NCBI GenBank assembly: GCA_963377175.1
Contig: CAUJNA010003326.1
Location: 177,001-241,000 of the forward strand
From: Effrenium voratum
Taxonomy: Eukaryota > Sar > Dinophyceae > Suessiales > Symbiodiniaceae
Length of the DNA: 64,000 nucleotides
Direction of reading: 5' to 3'
A model generated the notes under the pieces. The model saw only the letters and a list, made by a program, of their open reading frames with translations. It made no database searches and was not told the origin of the DNA. Below, piece after piece: positions 1 to 12,246 of this stretch. Position numbers and translations under genes: made by a program. Position 1 is the first letter of the stretch, and each line of letters opens with the position of its first letter.

Positions 1-1170
1 GCTGAGCAGGGAATCAGGAACATCCAAGCAGTCAACAAGTGTTTTTTGGTATAGGTAACCACGCCCCAACGGATGTGTTGGATGATAGATAATTCAGGAC
101 TGGAAGCTACCATTTCAAGTAGAAAACGGGTTCGTCGAATTAAACCCTGACATGCTTCGCACACTGAAATTTCGCCTCTGAAAAACCTGTTGGCAGTTCA
201 ACTGGCTGGTCCTACCTATTGCAGCAGCAAGTTAAGTGTGCCGAATTCCCCATCACGTTATCACGTGTCTTGTGCGGATTGAATCCTTCAACTGCTAGGC
301 CTGGATAAGGAGTGAACATATATGGGATGTTTGTTTTTTTTTTTTGTTAAGACCTCATCTTTGGGTCATTGCAAGGGCGACCAAAAGGTACACCACCAAT
401 TATGTTGCTTCTTTTTTTTGTGGGGAGGGGGTCCCCCAATTTCGACACTCACCCATATGTTTCATGCCAATGATATGAATTGACTATAGAGTAGCGGCAA
501 TCATGGCTTACTCAATTGCACCATGAAGAGTCACTTGTTGAGTCACTTGTTGATGATGTTGTTCCAGGTTTCATCGTGGTATTTGTAGTTTCTGTGGAAG
601 CCAATAGGGCCAAGTTGCATTTTCCCTTTTCGATTTGCCGTGTTTCCCCTGCCTGAACACGAGGCCAAGAATGATCGGAGCCTTGGCTGCAGATTAGAGT
701 TGGCAAGCGGTTGACTGGGTGAAGGGGAGATTGTACTTCAATGACGATTCTCTTCCATTTTGTGCAGAACCTGGTTTTTGTGTTTCCCCCTTCCGGCGGT
801 TTATACACCCCATTGATAACCAAAGCATTCGGCCAAGACAAGGCAGCTGGGCCAATGTTCCAAGACTCAGCTCGCGGAGTGCTTTGCCTTTGGATCCCTT
901 GGCGCTCTGCAAGTTCGGCGGGCATTGGGTGATGTGTTTTAGGTGGCCCACTAAAAAGTCGAGTGGGTTTTTCCCGTTGCTGTCCCTTCAGAACCCATTT
1001 AAGGAGCTTCCACTTTCCCCGAGTTTTTGGTTGCCGCCACCGTCCAAAGGCGTGAGGTTTCCCGTCCAAACGGCCCCAAGGTCCAACGGCAACGGCCGCA
1101 CCATGCGCAACCTCTTGGCGCCTTGGGCTTTCCGTGTACGTCCCCCAGCAATTGGTGCCCCTTCTCTACC
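1..1170. other. Flank without recognisable gene
   Basis: I see no reading frame with coding character here. There are homopolymer T runs near 331-345 and 410-420, typical of dinoflagellate intron or intergenic DNA. Short overlapping frames on both strands read as low-complexity or unrelated peptides and are not reported. Confidence 0.5.
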
Positions 1171-1260
1171 GTTTCTTTTTTGGGGCAGGGTTCCCTTACT
1201 AAAATAGACTACAAAAAAAAACGGGTACATTTGTTCCAGCCTCTCTACTGGAGGACCTAG
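1171..1260 (+). repeat. Dispersed repeat R1, copy 1
   Basis: The stretch shares a common order of blocks with 6850-6943 and 57995-58090: a T/G-rich start (TTTTTGGGG), GGTTCCC, CTACTAAAATAGACTAC, an A run, GGGTAC, and a final CTGGAGGACCTAG. Three copies in the same orientation within 57 kb show a dispersed family. No terminal repeats or target duplications are evident, so the element type is unknown. Confidence 0.75.
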
Positions 1261-2670
1261 GTAGTCTTTGTAGAACCAGGGGTAGTGAAGTCAGAAGCTG
1301 GGCGTGGGTTTCTCGGCAGGCGCTGAAGGCGATTTGTTTGCACTTTGTTCAGGGGGTGTAAAAGATTGATGAGGGGATTCATTCCCAGAGGGTGTCTTAA
1401 CATAGAGCCGCCCCCCAAAAGAACGGCCAGGTTCCTTTTTTGTGCCCTTTCAAACAACTCCAGATGTTGTATCCTCAAAATGCTAAACAGGGCTGCAAGT
1501 TTAGGTCACCCTGCAAATATGTCGGAGTCTTTCCTGCGCCTTGTGTCCGTTTCGGCCAAATGCCGTCGACATGTACAGCTTGACATAGGTTCTTCCATAG
1601 TCCTTCAATGCACTTTTGTTCAAATCGCAGCTTTCACATTTGCAGGCGTCTCAAAATTTATGGACCCATTTCTTGGGCTAAACAAGAGACACCCATTTTC
1701 TTTGGAACCAACTCGCTGTGCCCTTCGCTGACCTTGGCTCACGGAACAGGACACCCGGCACGATGTTCCCGTCGGATCGTCTGTGTTTGTCTCCGAAAAC
1801 AACAAAACTGACTCACTCATAGCCAGAATTCAATCCAGACATGTAAAACTGATATCGCCGCATTCTCGTGGCAGAAAGTGATAGAAACCCATCGCACACG
1901 TGCTGGCAACTTGTTCAAATTGATATCGGTGAACCTCAGATTCACCCGGACCGAACCAACCAACGGTGGGCTCCCCTGACAAATGATGTAAGTATACTTT
2001 TGGGGGTTCTGGCAGGTCCGCCGGAATCCAAAGTCAACATGGAGTCCCTTTTGTTTGTGCGTTCTGCGGGCCGTGACTCCACAGGAGTCCCTGGGATCTC
2101 TGTGACACCCCCGAGGTCAGGTATCAAGTTGGACGACAACTGCCGGACAAACGGCACTGCCGGGTGATTTTGGCATCTGCTTCTTCTTCCTTCCATCTGC
2201 TGATTTTTTGATTTTACCAAAGCACTGTTGGCTTCAAAACTAGTACTGGAAATGTGCTTTTCCAGACGACTTAAGCAAAATGAAAGTTGTGGTCTGTCTT
2301 GGGCCATCCTCCCAGGTATTTTGCCAGTCTCGCTAGATCTGACCAACGTTGAAGCCCAACTCCGACTCAACGTACATGTTGAACCCACCCCTGATAATCC
2401 CCTTCGTGATTCACAAGGAATGTTTTCCTTGCGAAGCAATATTCATGAAGCAGGCAACTGGATATGGATTAGAGCTTGCCTCAACATGGTTGCTTGGGAT
2501 GCGCACCTCCTTTCGGTATCATGTGTCTTTGGGGCCAAGTCCCAAATAGGTGTTAGAAGTATCCACGGCCCCTCCCCCCCCCTCGAGCTCCGTACTGGCC
2601 GTTGGCTTGAAATCATTTGAGTGTCAAGGGAAGCCAGCCGAAAACGAACCATACACTAACACAATAGCTG
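1261..2670. other. Flank without recognisable gene
   Basis: Short open frames occur on both strands, but none shows a domain, codon bias or repeat structure that supports a gene. The most likely content is intron or intergenic DNA. Confidence 0.45.
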
Positions 2671-2728
2671 TGTATAATATATATATATATATATTATGTA
2701 TATGCATATATATATATATATATATATG
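2671..2728. repeat. (TA)n microsatellite
   Basis: An almost pure TA dinucleotide run, interrupted by TATGTATATGCATA. It is a simple repeat with no sign of promoter function. Confidence 0.9.
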
Positions 2729-2928
2729 TCTAGTATTATTGTTAATCTGTTTTTTGGGGGAGGTTCTGTTGGACGCAAACCCGTGGATTTCATTTGGCGC
2801 ATGCGACGACTTCCGAGGAATCCAGCTTCCGACACATGGCGCTGCGGGTGCTCAAGAGCACCGAGCCGGCCAAGCTCAAGGAATTCGCGCAGGCAGACTC
2901 GTTGGCATAGGGGCGAAGGGTTGTATGC

Positions 2929-3100
2929 GGGTGTGTGTGTGTGTGTATTGTACCCCCCCCCCAGAAAAAAAAAGAACAAACAACAAAACATACACACAAG
3001 CATCAAAACAAAAACCAAATCAGTCACATGGCAACCATGTCCTATGTGTTTAGGCCCCCCCCCCAAAAAAAAAAGAAGCACACACACACACACACTACAC
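2929..3100. repeat. Simple-repeat cluster with paired C-run/A-run blocks
   Basis: A GT run (about 2929-2948) leads into a C run plus A run near 2950-2975. A similar C run followed by an A run recurs at about 3054-3075 and leads into a CA run (3079-3100). The repetition of the C/A block within about 100 bp suggests a local duplication. A GC-rich island just upstream (about 2780-2910) could be an exon but shows no recognisable domain. Confidence 0.7.
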
Positions 3101-4058
3101 ACACGCAGAGATCACTTGGCAACGATTTCTTTCTTAGGAGGTGGCTTCCCTTTGAGCCACCTGGGTATGTCTTTTATTTGGAGATTGGACCCCCGCAATA
3201 CAGGGCAACAATTTTCTTTTCGTTTTTGTTCCTGTAAATAGTCAGGACCATGCCACACACGGGTGTGAGCAAACGAGCACACTGATGGGGGTACACCGCG
3301 CTCACTCATTGCGGTGCTTGCCGCCGCTATACATTGGTTTCTGTCGGCTAGCTGCTGCCAGCTTCACGCCAATCCGGACCGTCGGAGGGGATCAGAAACT
3401 GTCCCTTGTGAAAGGTATGAGTTTGATTTTCCTATGGACATCATTTAGGTGGGGGTTGTCCACCAACCCACCGACTTAAAAAATTGGAGGTGAAAAAACC
3501 ACAGTGCGAGGACATTGGGTGGTTCGGTTGTAAAGGGTCCCCTCCGAGCGTCAGCTTCCATGATTGGAAAAGGGTAGCCATATCCTCTTGGTTTCGCAAT
3601 CTGGGAAAACAAAGCACATGTCTAGGTGAACTAAATGCTTCACCAGCTGAAGTAAAACAGGAGCTCGAGAATTGGAACTTTCAGCATTTGCAAAGCGCGC
3701 CCAAAACCCATTGACATAAGTCCCCTTAGATTTCGTAGACCTACTTGAGTGTCTTTGGTGGGATCCATTGTCATTTGCTGGAAACTGAAGAGACAACAAA
3801 CCACTTTGGGATTCCCCCATTGAAACAGACCCTGCTTTGGAGGTGTTGGCATGGCTACTGGCTGAAGCGTGAAAAAGCATGGATACTTTCCTTTTGGGGA
3901 AGCACAAAACGTCAACTTCCGTGTTTGTAGAGATGGGTATGTATCCAAATGCCGGTACCCCCAAAATGGTTGATGTCCTTTTGGTTTCCCTTTAACACCA
4001 ATTCACAAAGGCACCCTCAAAAACAAGACACCCAGATGGGTAGTTCCTGCTTTTTCCC
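3101..4058. other. Flank without recognisable gene
   Basis: No coding region can be supported. Short frames on both strands lack domains. Confidence 0.45.
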
Positions 4059-4186
4059 ATATGGCTGTTGGTCAAGGCCAATGGGAGCACATTTTGGGGT
4101 AGGTGCACCACCCATTTTCGTCTATTTTAGTGGGGATTAGGATGTTCACTGGGGGTATGATTTGGATGTTGACCCATGGCCATATA
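4059..4186. mobile_element. MITE family A, copy 1
   Basis: The left end reads CATATGGCTGTTGGTCAAGG and the right end TTGACCCATGGCCATATA, which are imperfect inverted repeats. The inside carries TTTTGGGGTAGGTGCACC, GGGGATTAGGATGTTCACT and GGGGTATGATTTGGAT. The same inside and ends recur at 62595-62724 and, degraded, at 5801-5908. A short non-coding element with terminal inverted repeats and several copies is best read as a MITE. Confidence 0.75.
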
Positions 4187-4468
4187 ATGTGTTTCCTTTG
4201 CTTTTTCCCGACTCCCTACTTGCCACCCAGATGTCGCTGGTGTCAGGCTCTGCCCAGCGCGCCGGAGATGAACTGCCAGACTTCCAGCAACGTCTCCATG
4301 GCCAGCTACAGCGGCACGGTGCTTCGGCAAAGAAATGGCTGTGGGTCAAAAGTTTCTTTTGCAGTTTCGTCGGCCCAAGCGCCGTGAGACAACCCATAGT
4401 CCGTTCCGCCTTTCACAATGAGTCATTCGGTCGCCCCATGGGCTCCCAAGTGGTTCGGAGCATGGTCA
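4187..4468. other. GC-rich exon-like island in flank
   Basis: Around 4210-4330 the sequence is GC-rich, starts after a CCCAG acceptor-like string and is open in more than one frame. It could be an exon of a host gene, but I recognise no domain and cannot choose the frame. Confidence 0.2.
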
Positions 4469-4577
4469 AATGGCTGTGGGTCAAACACATGTACCAAAAT
4501 GACACCTTGGCAAATGGAACCAAAGACTAAAAACCCGCGTAACCCCGGTTGTGTAATTTTGAGCCACACCCAAATCG
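4469..4577. mobile_element. MITE family B, copy 1
   Basis: The left end AAATGGCTGTGGGTCAAAC and the right end TTTTGAGCCACACCCAAAT are inverted relatives. The inside (ATGTACCAAAATG, TGGCAAATGGAACCAAAG, CTGCG-like CCCGCGTAACCCC) matches copies at 13255-13357 and 62719-62828. The ends resemble family A, so A and B are probably related non-autonomous elements. Confidence 0.65.
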
Positions 4578-5800
4578 CGGCTGCGAAGGTACCTCTCTTG
4601 GCTGGTTTCCCTACGGGCATTCCTGAATCCCTTTGCGCTTGGGGCACCCCAAGATGGTGGTTTTCCAGACTCCAAGATGGTGATGTGGTTTGCATCTGTG
4701 CCACGAAACCATCCGTAAGGGCTCATTCCAATTTCATGAGGCCTCGTCCTGTCTCCCGGTCCAGGAGATTTCGGACACCTCGAATATTATGTTTGGTTAC
4801 CCTGTGATTTGAACCCAAAGGGGGACCGCCCATGGATCAAGGTTTGTTCATCCGATTCCATTCGAGGCGTAAATGATTTGGATCCGTCTGAGGACATGCG
4901 GTGCCTCTTCAGCCTTCTGGAGGCCATGCGGATTGAGCATGTGCAGCCTTGGGAAGCTGCAGGTTTTCCAAGTGGGGTTCTGGATTCGACGGCTGTGTTT
5001 GTTTTTGTTTTTCTTTTTGTTTTGAAACGAGCAAACGAGCAAGAGACCCTTGCAAACGAGCAAACGAGGAAAATACAGGTTTCCAATGTACCAGCCAATT
5101 AGAATTGGTGGTTACAGGAGTTGGTCGTGGTTGTCCAATTGTGGAACCTCGGAAATTGGCCACTTTCCCAGATACCATGTTTGTGGTCTCAAGCCCACGA
5201 ATCTTCCAGCTTGCAACCTCAACTTCATTGACTGAAGGCGCTCAGTTTTAGCACATGAGCTGTGAATTGCAATATGGACCTCTGAAGTGAATATCTCTTG
5301 GAATCCATGCATCCCCACCGAAAGGATGTCTACCAAAGGGTGTATTGAAATTGAAACATATTCGAGAAAGAGAATTTATCCAATCAGGACAACCCAATGT
5401 TCAAGTATCATTTCTTTCATGGACTCCTGATGCATGGAGCCACACAAGGAAAGAGCTGGTAGTATCTACCTCTGGTACTTTGGGTTTTGTACGATACCTC
5501 GAGGGTTATGTGCTGATCATTTCCATCAATAGTTTGCTGTTTCTCCATACTTGCGGTCTAAACAGGCGAACGACATCATTGACACCACTGTGGCAATGGT
5601 GAACCTCAACCTCGCTCCTTGCAAGATGAGCTTGACCCAGCCAGAGGCGGGTTGCGGGTTGCGGGTTCCGGATGTGACACGTGGCGGTGGCCACAGGCCG
5701 AGAAACGCGAAGGATTCTGTTCACAGAGCCTTGGATAGCCTTGGATAGGAGATAGTCATTGACCTTATTGAGCCCTCCATGATTTGGGGAATGCAGGCAA
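4578..5800. other. Flank without complete gene
   Basis: A segment near 4860-4990 is open on the plus strand and less repetitive than its surroundings, with an acidic, leucine-containing peptide, so it could be an exon. No domain is recognisable. The rest shows nothing I can name. Confidence 0.3.
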
Positions 5801-5908
5801 CATGGCTTTTTTCAAAACCAATGGTACCATTTTGGGGTAGGTGCACCACCCATGTTGGTGGGGATTGGGATGTTCACTAGGGGCTGGGTTTTGACCCATG
5901 GCCACATG
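5801..5908. mobile_element. MITE family A, degraded copy
   Basis: The segment TTTTGGGGTAGGTGCACC, the GGGGATTGGGATGTTCACT block and the right end TTTTGACCCATGGCCACAT match family A at 4059-4186 and 62595-62724. The left end is truncated or diverged. Confidence 0.65.
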
Positions 5909-6849
5909 AATTCCTTACGAAAAGAGCCATGACCATGACACAAGGTGTGTCTATGGAACATGGCAACGGCCAGGACTTAGCCATAGATCAAGGATGATGA
6001 CCTTGGGCACAGTCTCCAAGTTGCTATCGCAAGATCTGATAGGACCGCTTTTCAATGACGGCTTGTGGAGGGTTGATTCAATTTGAATCCGCTAGAGTCC
6101 GTTGCCAGATCCGACAAGTCATGCCTGAAATGCGCGGGTGTTCAATACATGGGTCTGTTTTTTGTGGGAAACCCAAGGGGACACCCAACTTTTTGAGGGT
6201 GCCCTGTTTTAAGACAAGCACATACATCAAGCAGACTAGAATGCCTTTGATGGCGTGGACTCCGGGGAGGGGTTTGGCGGAAGCTACTACCGAACCGACT
6301 AAAAGCAAGTAAAAACCTAAGGAACCGGACGGCTGGGAACCGCCAAGGAAGAGCAATCCCGCTGAAAATAGAGGTTTCCTTTTGGTTTCCTGGTAAAGCA
6401 ACCCCAAAAACACGGTTCCTCAAAAAAACAACTCCCATATGTGCCATGGTCAACAGGGCCCCCAGATTTGCTTGCACAGCCATTAATATTTAGTTTGGCC
6501 AGTTTGGCCTAGATTCTACTTGTTTCTGTACGCAGTATCAGTGGATTTTCTTGGTTGCCTGAAGACGTTTGTCAGTGGCGTATGCTCACCATTGTATCGC
6601 CAGATTCAGGAATGGTCAGGTAAATATACCCACTTCTCGAGCACACTCTTGGCACTTTCTGCTTGACCGACCCATGGTCTCCCTCTCTCTGTTTGGCCTC
6701 GGGGCGGCTAGAATCCGTGGTGGTTGTTCGCGTGCCATTTCCCGTGCCCTCTACAGCAGAGTGTCTTCTTGCTCTGCGTTGGATGCAGTTCATGAAGAGG
6801 CGCTGGGCCAACGATGGGTAGAGTATACACCCTATAAGTGCCCTTTTAC
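5909..6849. other. Flank without recognisable gene
   Basis: I see nothing in this stretch that supports a gene, RNA gene or named repeat. Confidence 0.45.
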
Positions 6850-6943
6850 CCTTTTTGGGGGGAGGGTTCCCCTACTAAAATAGACTACAGAAAAAAGAGT
6901 ACCCTTATTCTAACCTCTATGCTGCGTATACTGGAGGACCTAG
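6850..6943 (+). repeat. Dispersed repeat R1, copy 2
   Basis: The block order GGTTCCCCTACTAAAATAG, ACTACAGAAAAAAG, ACCCTTATTCTAAC and CTGGAGGACCTAG matches R1 at 1171-1260 and 57995-58090. Confidence 0.75.
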
Positions 6944-8728
6944 CACCGATGCGGCCGCCACTTGCCATATATCTACGTCCATCCGACGTTGACGCCTTGC
7001 AAGCACGCCTCACATGAAAGCTGCTGTCCTCGCAGCTGGCTTTGCGTTGAGGAAAACATGGAGGACTGCGCAGGGCCATTGCGCCCGGCGCCATACTGGA
7101 TGTGCCCGCATGCTCACGGCCTGTGGGAGGGAGGTGCCGCATGAGCAGATTCCACCTGCATTTTGGAGGACGTGAAGAAGCTGTTTTGCACTTGGCAGCA
7201 ACACTCAATCTGTTGAGAGAAAGGGTCAGTGCTACTGAAATTGAAGATTGACCCTTAAGGTCCACTACTTAAAAGAAAATTGAGTCATTGGCAAGCCGGA
7301 TCGTTCTGTCCTGAAGGGTTGCCTTTGTGGATGGTGTTTGGGAGGCAGAAGGCAACCGCGGCTTTGCCATCTGCATGCACAGACCTTCTTGTCGTAAGGG
7401 ATACCGCGCATTCTGGGAGGTTCTCACCAACATAGATTTTACGGTTGGAGGATATCTGGAGGGTATTTCCCTATTGGTATCACAGGCTGGATTCCAAGTC
7501 CTTACCCATACAGTTAGCACGCTTGAAAGCATCTGGTTGGCCTCTTCATGGTCTGCGCCCCAAAGCATATTATTGTTTTTGCTGCTTACCAACAGAAATG
7601 TACAATCTGACCCCTTTTGGAAGACGACAAGCCCAAAGCGGTTGGTTTCTGCACCAAACGGTTCTGGTTCGCAGCATTGTTGGTGGAACGATAGACCTGT
7701 TTTTCAATGGCCCTCACTGGAGGGGTAGATGAAGTTTGGGGGCGAGCTTGTTGCAGAACATGTCCCCGATGCTTGGTATCTCCAGTGTGAATCATCGTGG
7801 GTGGGACAGAATATCTTTCTTTCACTTCCAAAACTGTGGGTTTCACTTGGTGTCCCTTTTTGCAGAGCGCCAGGGATCAACTCAGCCGATGTCAGGTGGA
7901 GATGATGTCCCACCACCCCAGCACCTGGCAGCATCTTGCAGATGCTTTGAGTGAGGCTCGGGCATCCGGGGAACAAAGGGAGAATGATCTTGGCCCAGTT
8001 CCTCGGTGTAGTCCTACCAAAAAAAGAGAGGAAAGCATGTGCAATCAGATGCAATCAGCACGAATCCACCAGTGAGAACCATGTTTTTCTTTGGTAAAAC
8101 GCAGTGTAAAAGCAGGAAAGAACCTCTGGCATAGGCAAGTCTGCATCAGTTGCGCAGCCCCTCGAAGCCCCTTCGTTTTTCAGGGCTACGTTAAAACCAG
8201 AAGCATCTCGCGCAGTAAGCATTCCTGCCCAGACTTCCAGTCCGGGTTGGGCATGGCAAGCCTGGCAAGCACCCTGCATGGCCCCGAAACCAAGGTCTGT
8301 GTCCATTTGCTCACGTGCCTGCCTCCAGTTCCATTTGCAAACTGCTGCTGCTGCAGCAGTTGCTGATGCTAAAAGCCCAAGCTGTGAAGCACTTTGCATA
8401 CAGCTTTTGTCTGACAAATCGCTCCTGTGGCACAGCACCCCATCCAACATGCTCATCGCGTGGCCGCCGCATAGCCAGTCATGCTCCGCGTAGCGACATG
8501 TGTCCCAGACAACAAGAAACATAGCTAATAGCTGAAGTGCTTGACGGGGTATTCTGGTTCCCTTGTTTTTGGCGGCGCAACCCAGAAAAGATGGGCTGGT
8601 CAATTGCCAACCCAAGCGGTTTTGTGTGCCTATTTTTGGTGTGGCGCGGCGGCGCGCCACTACGGGGCCAGGCAGCTAGTCAGCAGCGCTTTCGGCCCAG
8701 GTCTTGTCTATGCCCTTTGATCCAATTG
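6944..8728. other. Flank with exon-like islands, no complete gene
   Basis: A GC-rich island at about 7013-7190 begins with ATGAAAGCTGCTGTC and stays open for about 50 codons. Another at about 7862-7990 is open with a charged peptide. Both could be exons, but neither has a recognisable domain. Nothing else stands out. Confidence 0.25.
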
Positions 8729-8757
8729 CATACCCTATACCCTAAACCCTAAACCTT
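8729..8757 (-). repeat. Interstitial telomere-type repeat
   Basis: The sequence TACCCTATACCCTAAACCC followed by TAAACC gives two exact CCCTAAA units and two degenerate ones. Read on the minus strand this is TTTAGGG, the plant-type telomere unit that dinoflagellates also use. It is too short to be a chromosome end and is internal to the window. Confidence 0.6.
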
Positions 8758-9145
8758 TCGGACCCTCCCCATTCCCAGGGTCGACAGTTTTCGGGCCAAT
8801 CCCCCGTCACTTTTCCACTCCCTCTCCCAGGGATCGAGGTTGGCCAAGCTTGTGGCCAGGTCTCCGCTACGAAGACTGGCGCGCAGAGCAGACTGCAGGC
8901 GCGGCCAAAAAGAAAAAAAGAAAACCACCACTCCTGTGGGTGTTCCCTTCACATCGGTTCGAAACATGCTGAGGCCATGGCATTTCTGCGTCTTTCAGAC
9001 AGATGTTGGTTGTGCTCATGTTGACTTATCTGTATCAAACTGTGCAGTAGATTCGGGACTCTGGATACGCGTTTTCTGAACGGTTCTTTTCTCCCCCAGA
9101 CAAGCGGGCCTTCTCAAGCAAATGAGAAGGCACTGTGACCCACCA

Positions 9146-9236
9146 CCTGTGAAACCCTGGAATCCTCCTTCCCGTATAAATACCAACCGTTTCCCATTGC
9201 TTTCAAGTTGTACAGGATTTCGTCCATCCACGGTAT
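9146..9236 (-). mobile_element. MITE family C, minus-strand copy
   Basis: The right end GGATTTCGTCCATCCACGGT matches the terminal inverted repeat of the complete copy at 59600-59724. Read on the minus strand the inside (CAATGGGAAACGGTTGG, TATTTATACGGGAAGGAGG, ATTCCAGGGTTTC) matches the inside of that copy. The other end is truncated or diverged. Confidence 0.7.
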
Positions 9237-11119
9237 CTCCCATTCGGAGATTTCGGGGTGAACGGAAAGCAACCGACCTGACGAAATCTCCAGGCGGCCT
9301 GCGCCTCGCTACGGGGCCTACTGACTCCTTCTCCTTCAGGCTGCGAATCGGGGGTGGGTGCTTGACGGGGGTTCTGTGGCAGGTATGTGTGGTGTGTGTG
9401 TGTGGGAATGGTGTTTGTTGGGTACTCCTCGTTTGTGGTTTGGCAAGGGAAACCAACATGATAAAAGAAGACACACTCATGTGAAGGGTATGTGCGGGGG
9501 TGTGGCGTTATGTGGGGGTAGGTACCAGAACCCCCCTCCCCCAACGGCTGTCGAGTGCATTGTGAAGTGTGTTTCATGGGGCCAAAAATAACAGGAGCCT
9601 CGGGGTGGTTTGCTGCCAGAGAAAAGTTTGGCATGAATCAGCTGCACTGCGGTCAGTCTAACACCCGAGCTTTCAACCTGTTTTTCTCGAGCTTTTTGGG
9701 TGGTTCCACAGAGCTCAACGTTTCTTTCCGGGTTCTTTGAACAAATGTTGGTGAACCAAAAGTGTTCGGACCCTTCATTTCTGGTCAACCTTCTATGTCT
9801 GAGTCCGTTGGGAAATTGAGAACCTAGTTTGGGTTCTTTGCGGTCCAGGCGCGTTGCTCGAGCTGGGCGGCTCCATGACCCAGTCGCTGGAAAAGGCAGG
9901 AGCCGGGGAAGGGTGGCCGTGTTCGGGGGAGTGCTGAAGGCTGAAGCGGTAGGGGACCAGGTCTATGAAGAAAGCTTCACTTGAGCCACAGTCAAAAAGT
10001 CGGTAGATGAAGGTTAGTAAGGGACAATCCCCTTGCCATGAATAGCTGCGGATCTCCGGCTTCTTAATTCTTTGCATGGTTCTGGGTCGGGGTTTTGATT
10101 ATGGCTCACTTGACCATTGGGGTCCTTGATGGCTGGCCTTGTTGTGCGAATGTTGGAGAGCTTCAGGCACTGGTCCGTGTTTTGGGCAGCCGCACAGTCC
10201 CAATCGGCCTTTTTATGTTGTTCCGCTTGCCTTTGTCCAAGACATAAAATGTAGCGGGAGCATTTGAGAAGGCACCGACATCCTGAAAAGGCAATTCTTC
10301 CACCTTTATGATTGGACACAGGGTACCAAACGTGATCATAAGCGATTCGTGCTTGCTGAACAACCATTTCACTGCATCGTTGTGCCCGGCTCGGAAAAGG
10401 TTCCAGGGCTCATGCTTGTTCAAGCTGCATAGTGACCGCTAGAGTGGCGCTGGGGCCAGGGTAGCACCTGTAACTCGTCAAAATGTGTCAGATCGTCCCT
10501 GTATATTCAATAGCGCGTGTTACGTAGGTAACCCTTCATTCCCCAGTCACTGTTTCTACGGCATGTCATGGAAGCTCGAGAACCGAAGCCGCCAAGGCGG
10601 CTCCCTGCTCAAACTGATCAAACGCAACAGGATCCATTGTCTTTTTCCCATGGCCAAGGATTCCGGGGTGGGGTTCATGGGGTTGACTGGGAAGGTCAAG
10701 CAAGCTTGACACGCCGGAGAGCACCAATGACCGGTGCCGGTGGATTCGGGTCTGATGTGGCAGTCAAACATCCACAAGCAAGGCTTCGCTATTACCAGCT
10801 GGACGTGAATGCTCTTCGAACTCGTCCGCCAGAGGATCTGTCCACTTCGACCGAGTGCTGAGCAGTTTGCGGGGACTCTCATCCCATCGCGCCTTTTCGC
10901 GGATCTTTACATGCGTATAATTAGGAACGCATCAGGGAACCCGAGGCCCAACCTTGGCGAGTAAACCTCGCACGTTGCAGCGGCCCGTGACATGACTTGG
11001 AACAGCCTGACGCCAACAAGGGCTACGGCAACAAGAGCACCAAGGTCCTGACATTTCAGTTGGGGGCCGTCCGAAAAATTGCATGTCTAACACTTATGAA
11101 CAGCAGCAACTTGTTGAAC
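9237..11119. other. Flank without recognisable gene
   Basis: The stretch has GT-rich and C-run patches near 9380-9540 but no frame that I can support as coding. Confidence 0.4.
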
Positions 11120-11592
11120 CGCGCGATTGGGAAAACTGAAGCCGCGACAGGCCGGCGATTGGACCGCGAAAGGGCAACGAAATTAATCTGAATTTAGACG
11201 CTGCACGGTGTTTAGATTGTGGTGCCGACGCACGTCTCGCTCATTCTGACTGCACGGGCTCGCACAAAAGCTCCTGATGGAAAGCAGAATGTTGCTGCAG
11301 GCCCAGGCTGTGGTTTCTAAATCTGCTTACTGGCAAAGGCTGGAACCTGGAAGCTAAGTTTCACCGCCGAATTCTGCGATTGGACCGCGGTTGGATGGCG
11401 ATTGGACGAGTTTCACCAGTGAGCCCCTGCCCATCCGAACTATGTTACTTCTTTCAGGTACGGATGGAGGAAGGCCAGCGCATGAGATAAGACAACGAAA
11501 AGCGAAACAGAAGCAGCAGCGATGACCAACGTTGCTCCGCGATTGGACCGCGTGGGATCGCGATTGGATCGCGATTGGCCGGCGATTGGGGC
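11120..11592 (+). repeat. Dispersed GCGATTGGA motif cluster
   Basis: The string (G/C)CGATTGGAC or a close relative occurs at about 11125, 11155, 11376, 11397, 11538, 11558, 11570 and 11580. The last four are nearly tandem. Several are followed by CGCG, giving GCGATTGGACCGCG. The spacing is irregular, so this is a clustered short motif and not a regular satellite. Confidence 0.6.
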
Positions 11593-11815
11593 GTCCGCGG
11601 GCAAAGTAATTTTGTACACCCCCCCAGCTGCATGGCTAGTTGAAGGTTGGTTGTTAGCTCAAACGGTGCCTGCTATTTGCCCAGGACTTCCTCGACCTCG
11701 CTTAACTTGGTCTTGCAAACGACCTGGTTTTACCAGTGGTTTGCTGTGTTCAGATCGCTGGCAGGGTCCCGATAGTTTTCTTCAACCAAGCGTAGCGTGA
11801 ACACAACATGAAACG

Positions 11816-11860
11816 ACCGTGAAAAGCCCGTGAATAAACCGTGAAAAGCCTGTGAATGCA
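11816..11860 (+). repeat. Short tandem repeat, unit about 21 bp
   Basis: Two adjacent units start with ACCGTGAAAAGCC and continue with (C/T)GTGAAT. A third partial unit with CTTGAAAAACC follows. Confidence 0.6.
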
Positions 11861-12156
11861 CTTGAAAAACCCCTCGCTTTGCGAGAGCTCGTTTTCGGAA
11901 AGGTGTGGCTGCAATTTTGGTTGCGTGCTTTCGACAATGCAGGTTGTAGATGGGACAAGAGAAAATGCGCGCAGAAGTGAATTGGGGTCCTAACGCGGGG
12001 TCTTTGTGTGAAAACCCTGGTTTAGCACGTGCTTTGGAAGGGCTGGGTTGGGTGTGGGACAGCTGCTCCATGGTGCAGGAGGGTGCTGAAAAGGTTGGCC
12101 TTGCCCATTCACACCTTGTGTTCCAGAGTCAAGGGACCCGGCAGAGTCAATTCAAT

Positions 12157-12246
12157 ACCGTGGACCGGCGAAATACAAGTGGATGAAACCCCATGAATAC
12201 TGGAACAAACCACTTACCTGGTGCAGGATTTTGCCCATCCACATTG
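12157..12246 (+). mobile_element. Diverged MITE family C-like element
   Basis: The left end ACCGTGGACCGGCGAAAT and the right end GATTTTGCCCATCCACATTG resemble the ends of family C at 59600-59724. The inside has diverged, so membership is uncertain. Confidence 0.4.

Noticed and set aside
2671..2728. TATA-type promoter
   Set aside because: It is a pure TA microsatellite with no gene downstream; dinoflagellate promoters generally lack TATA boxes.
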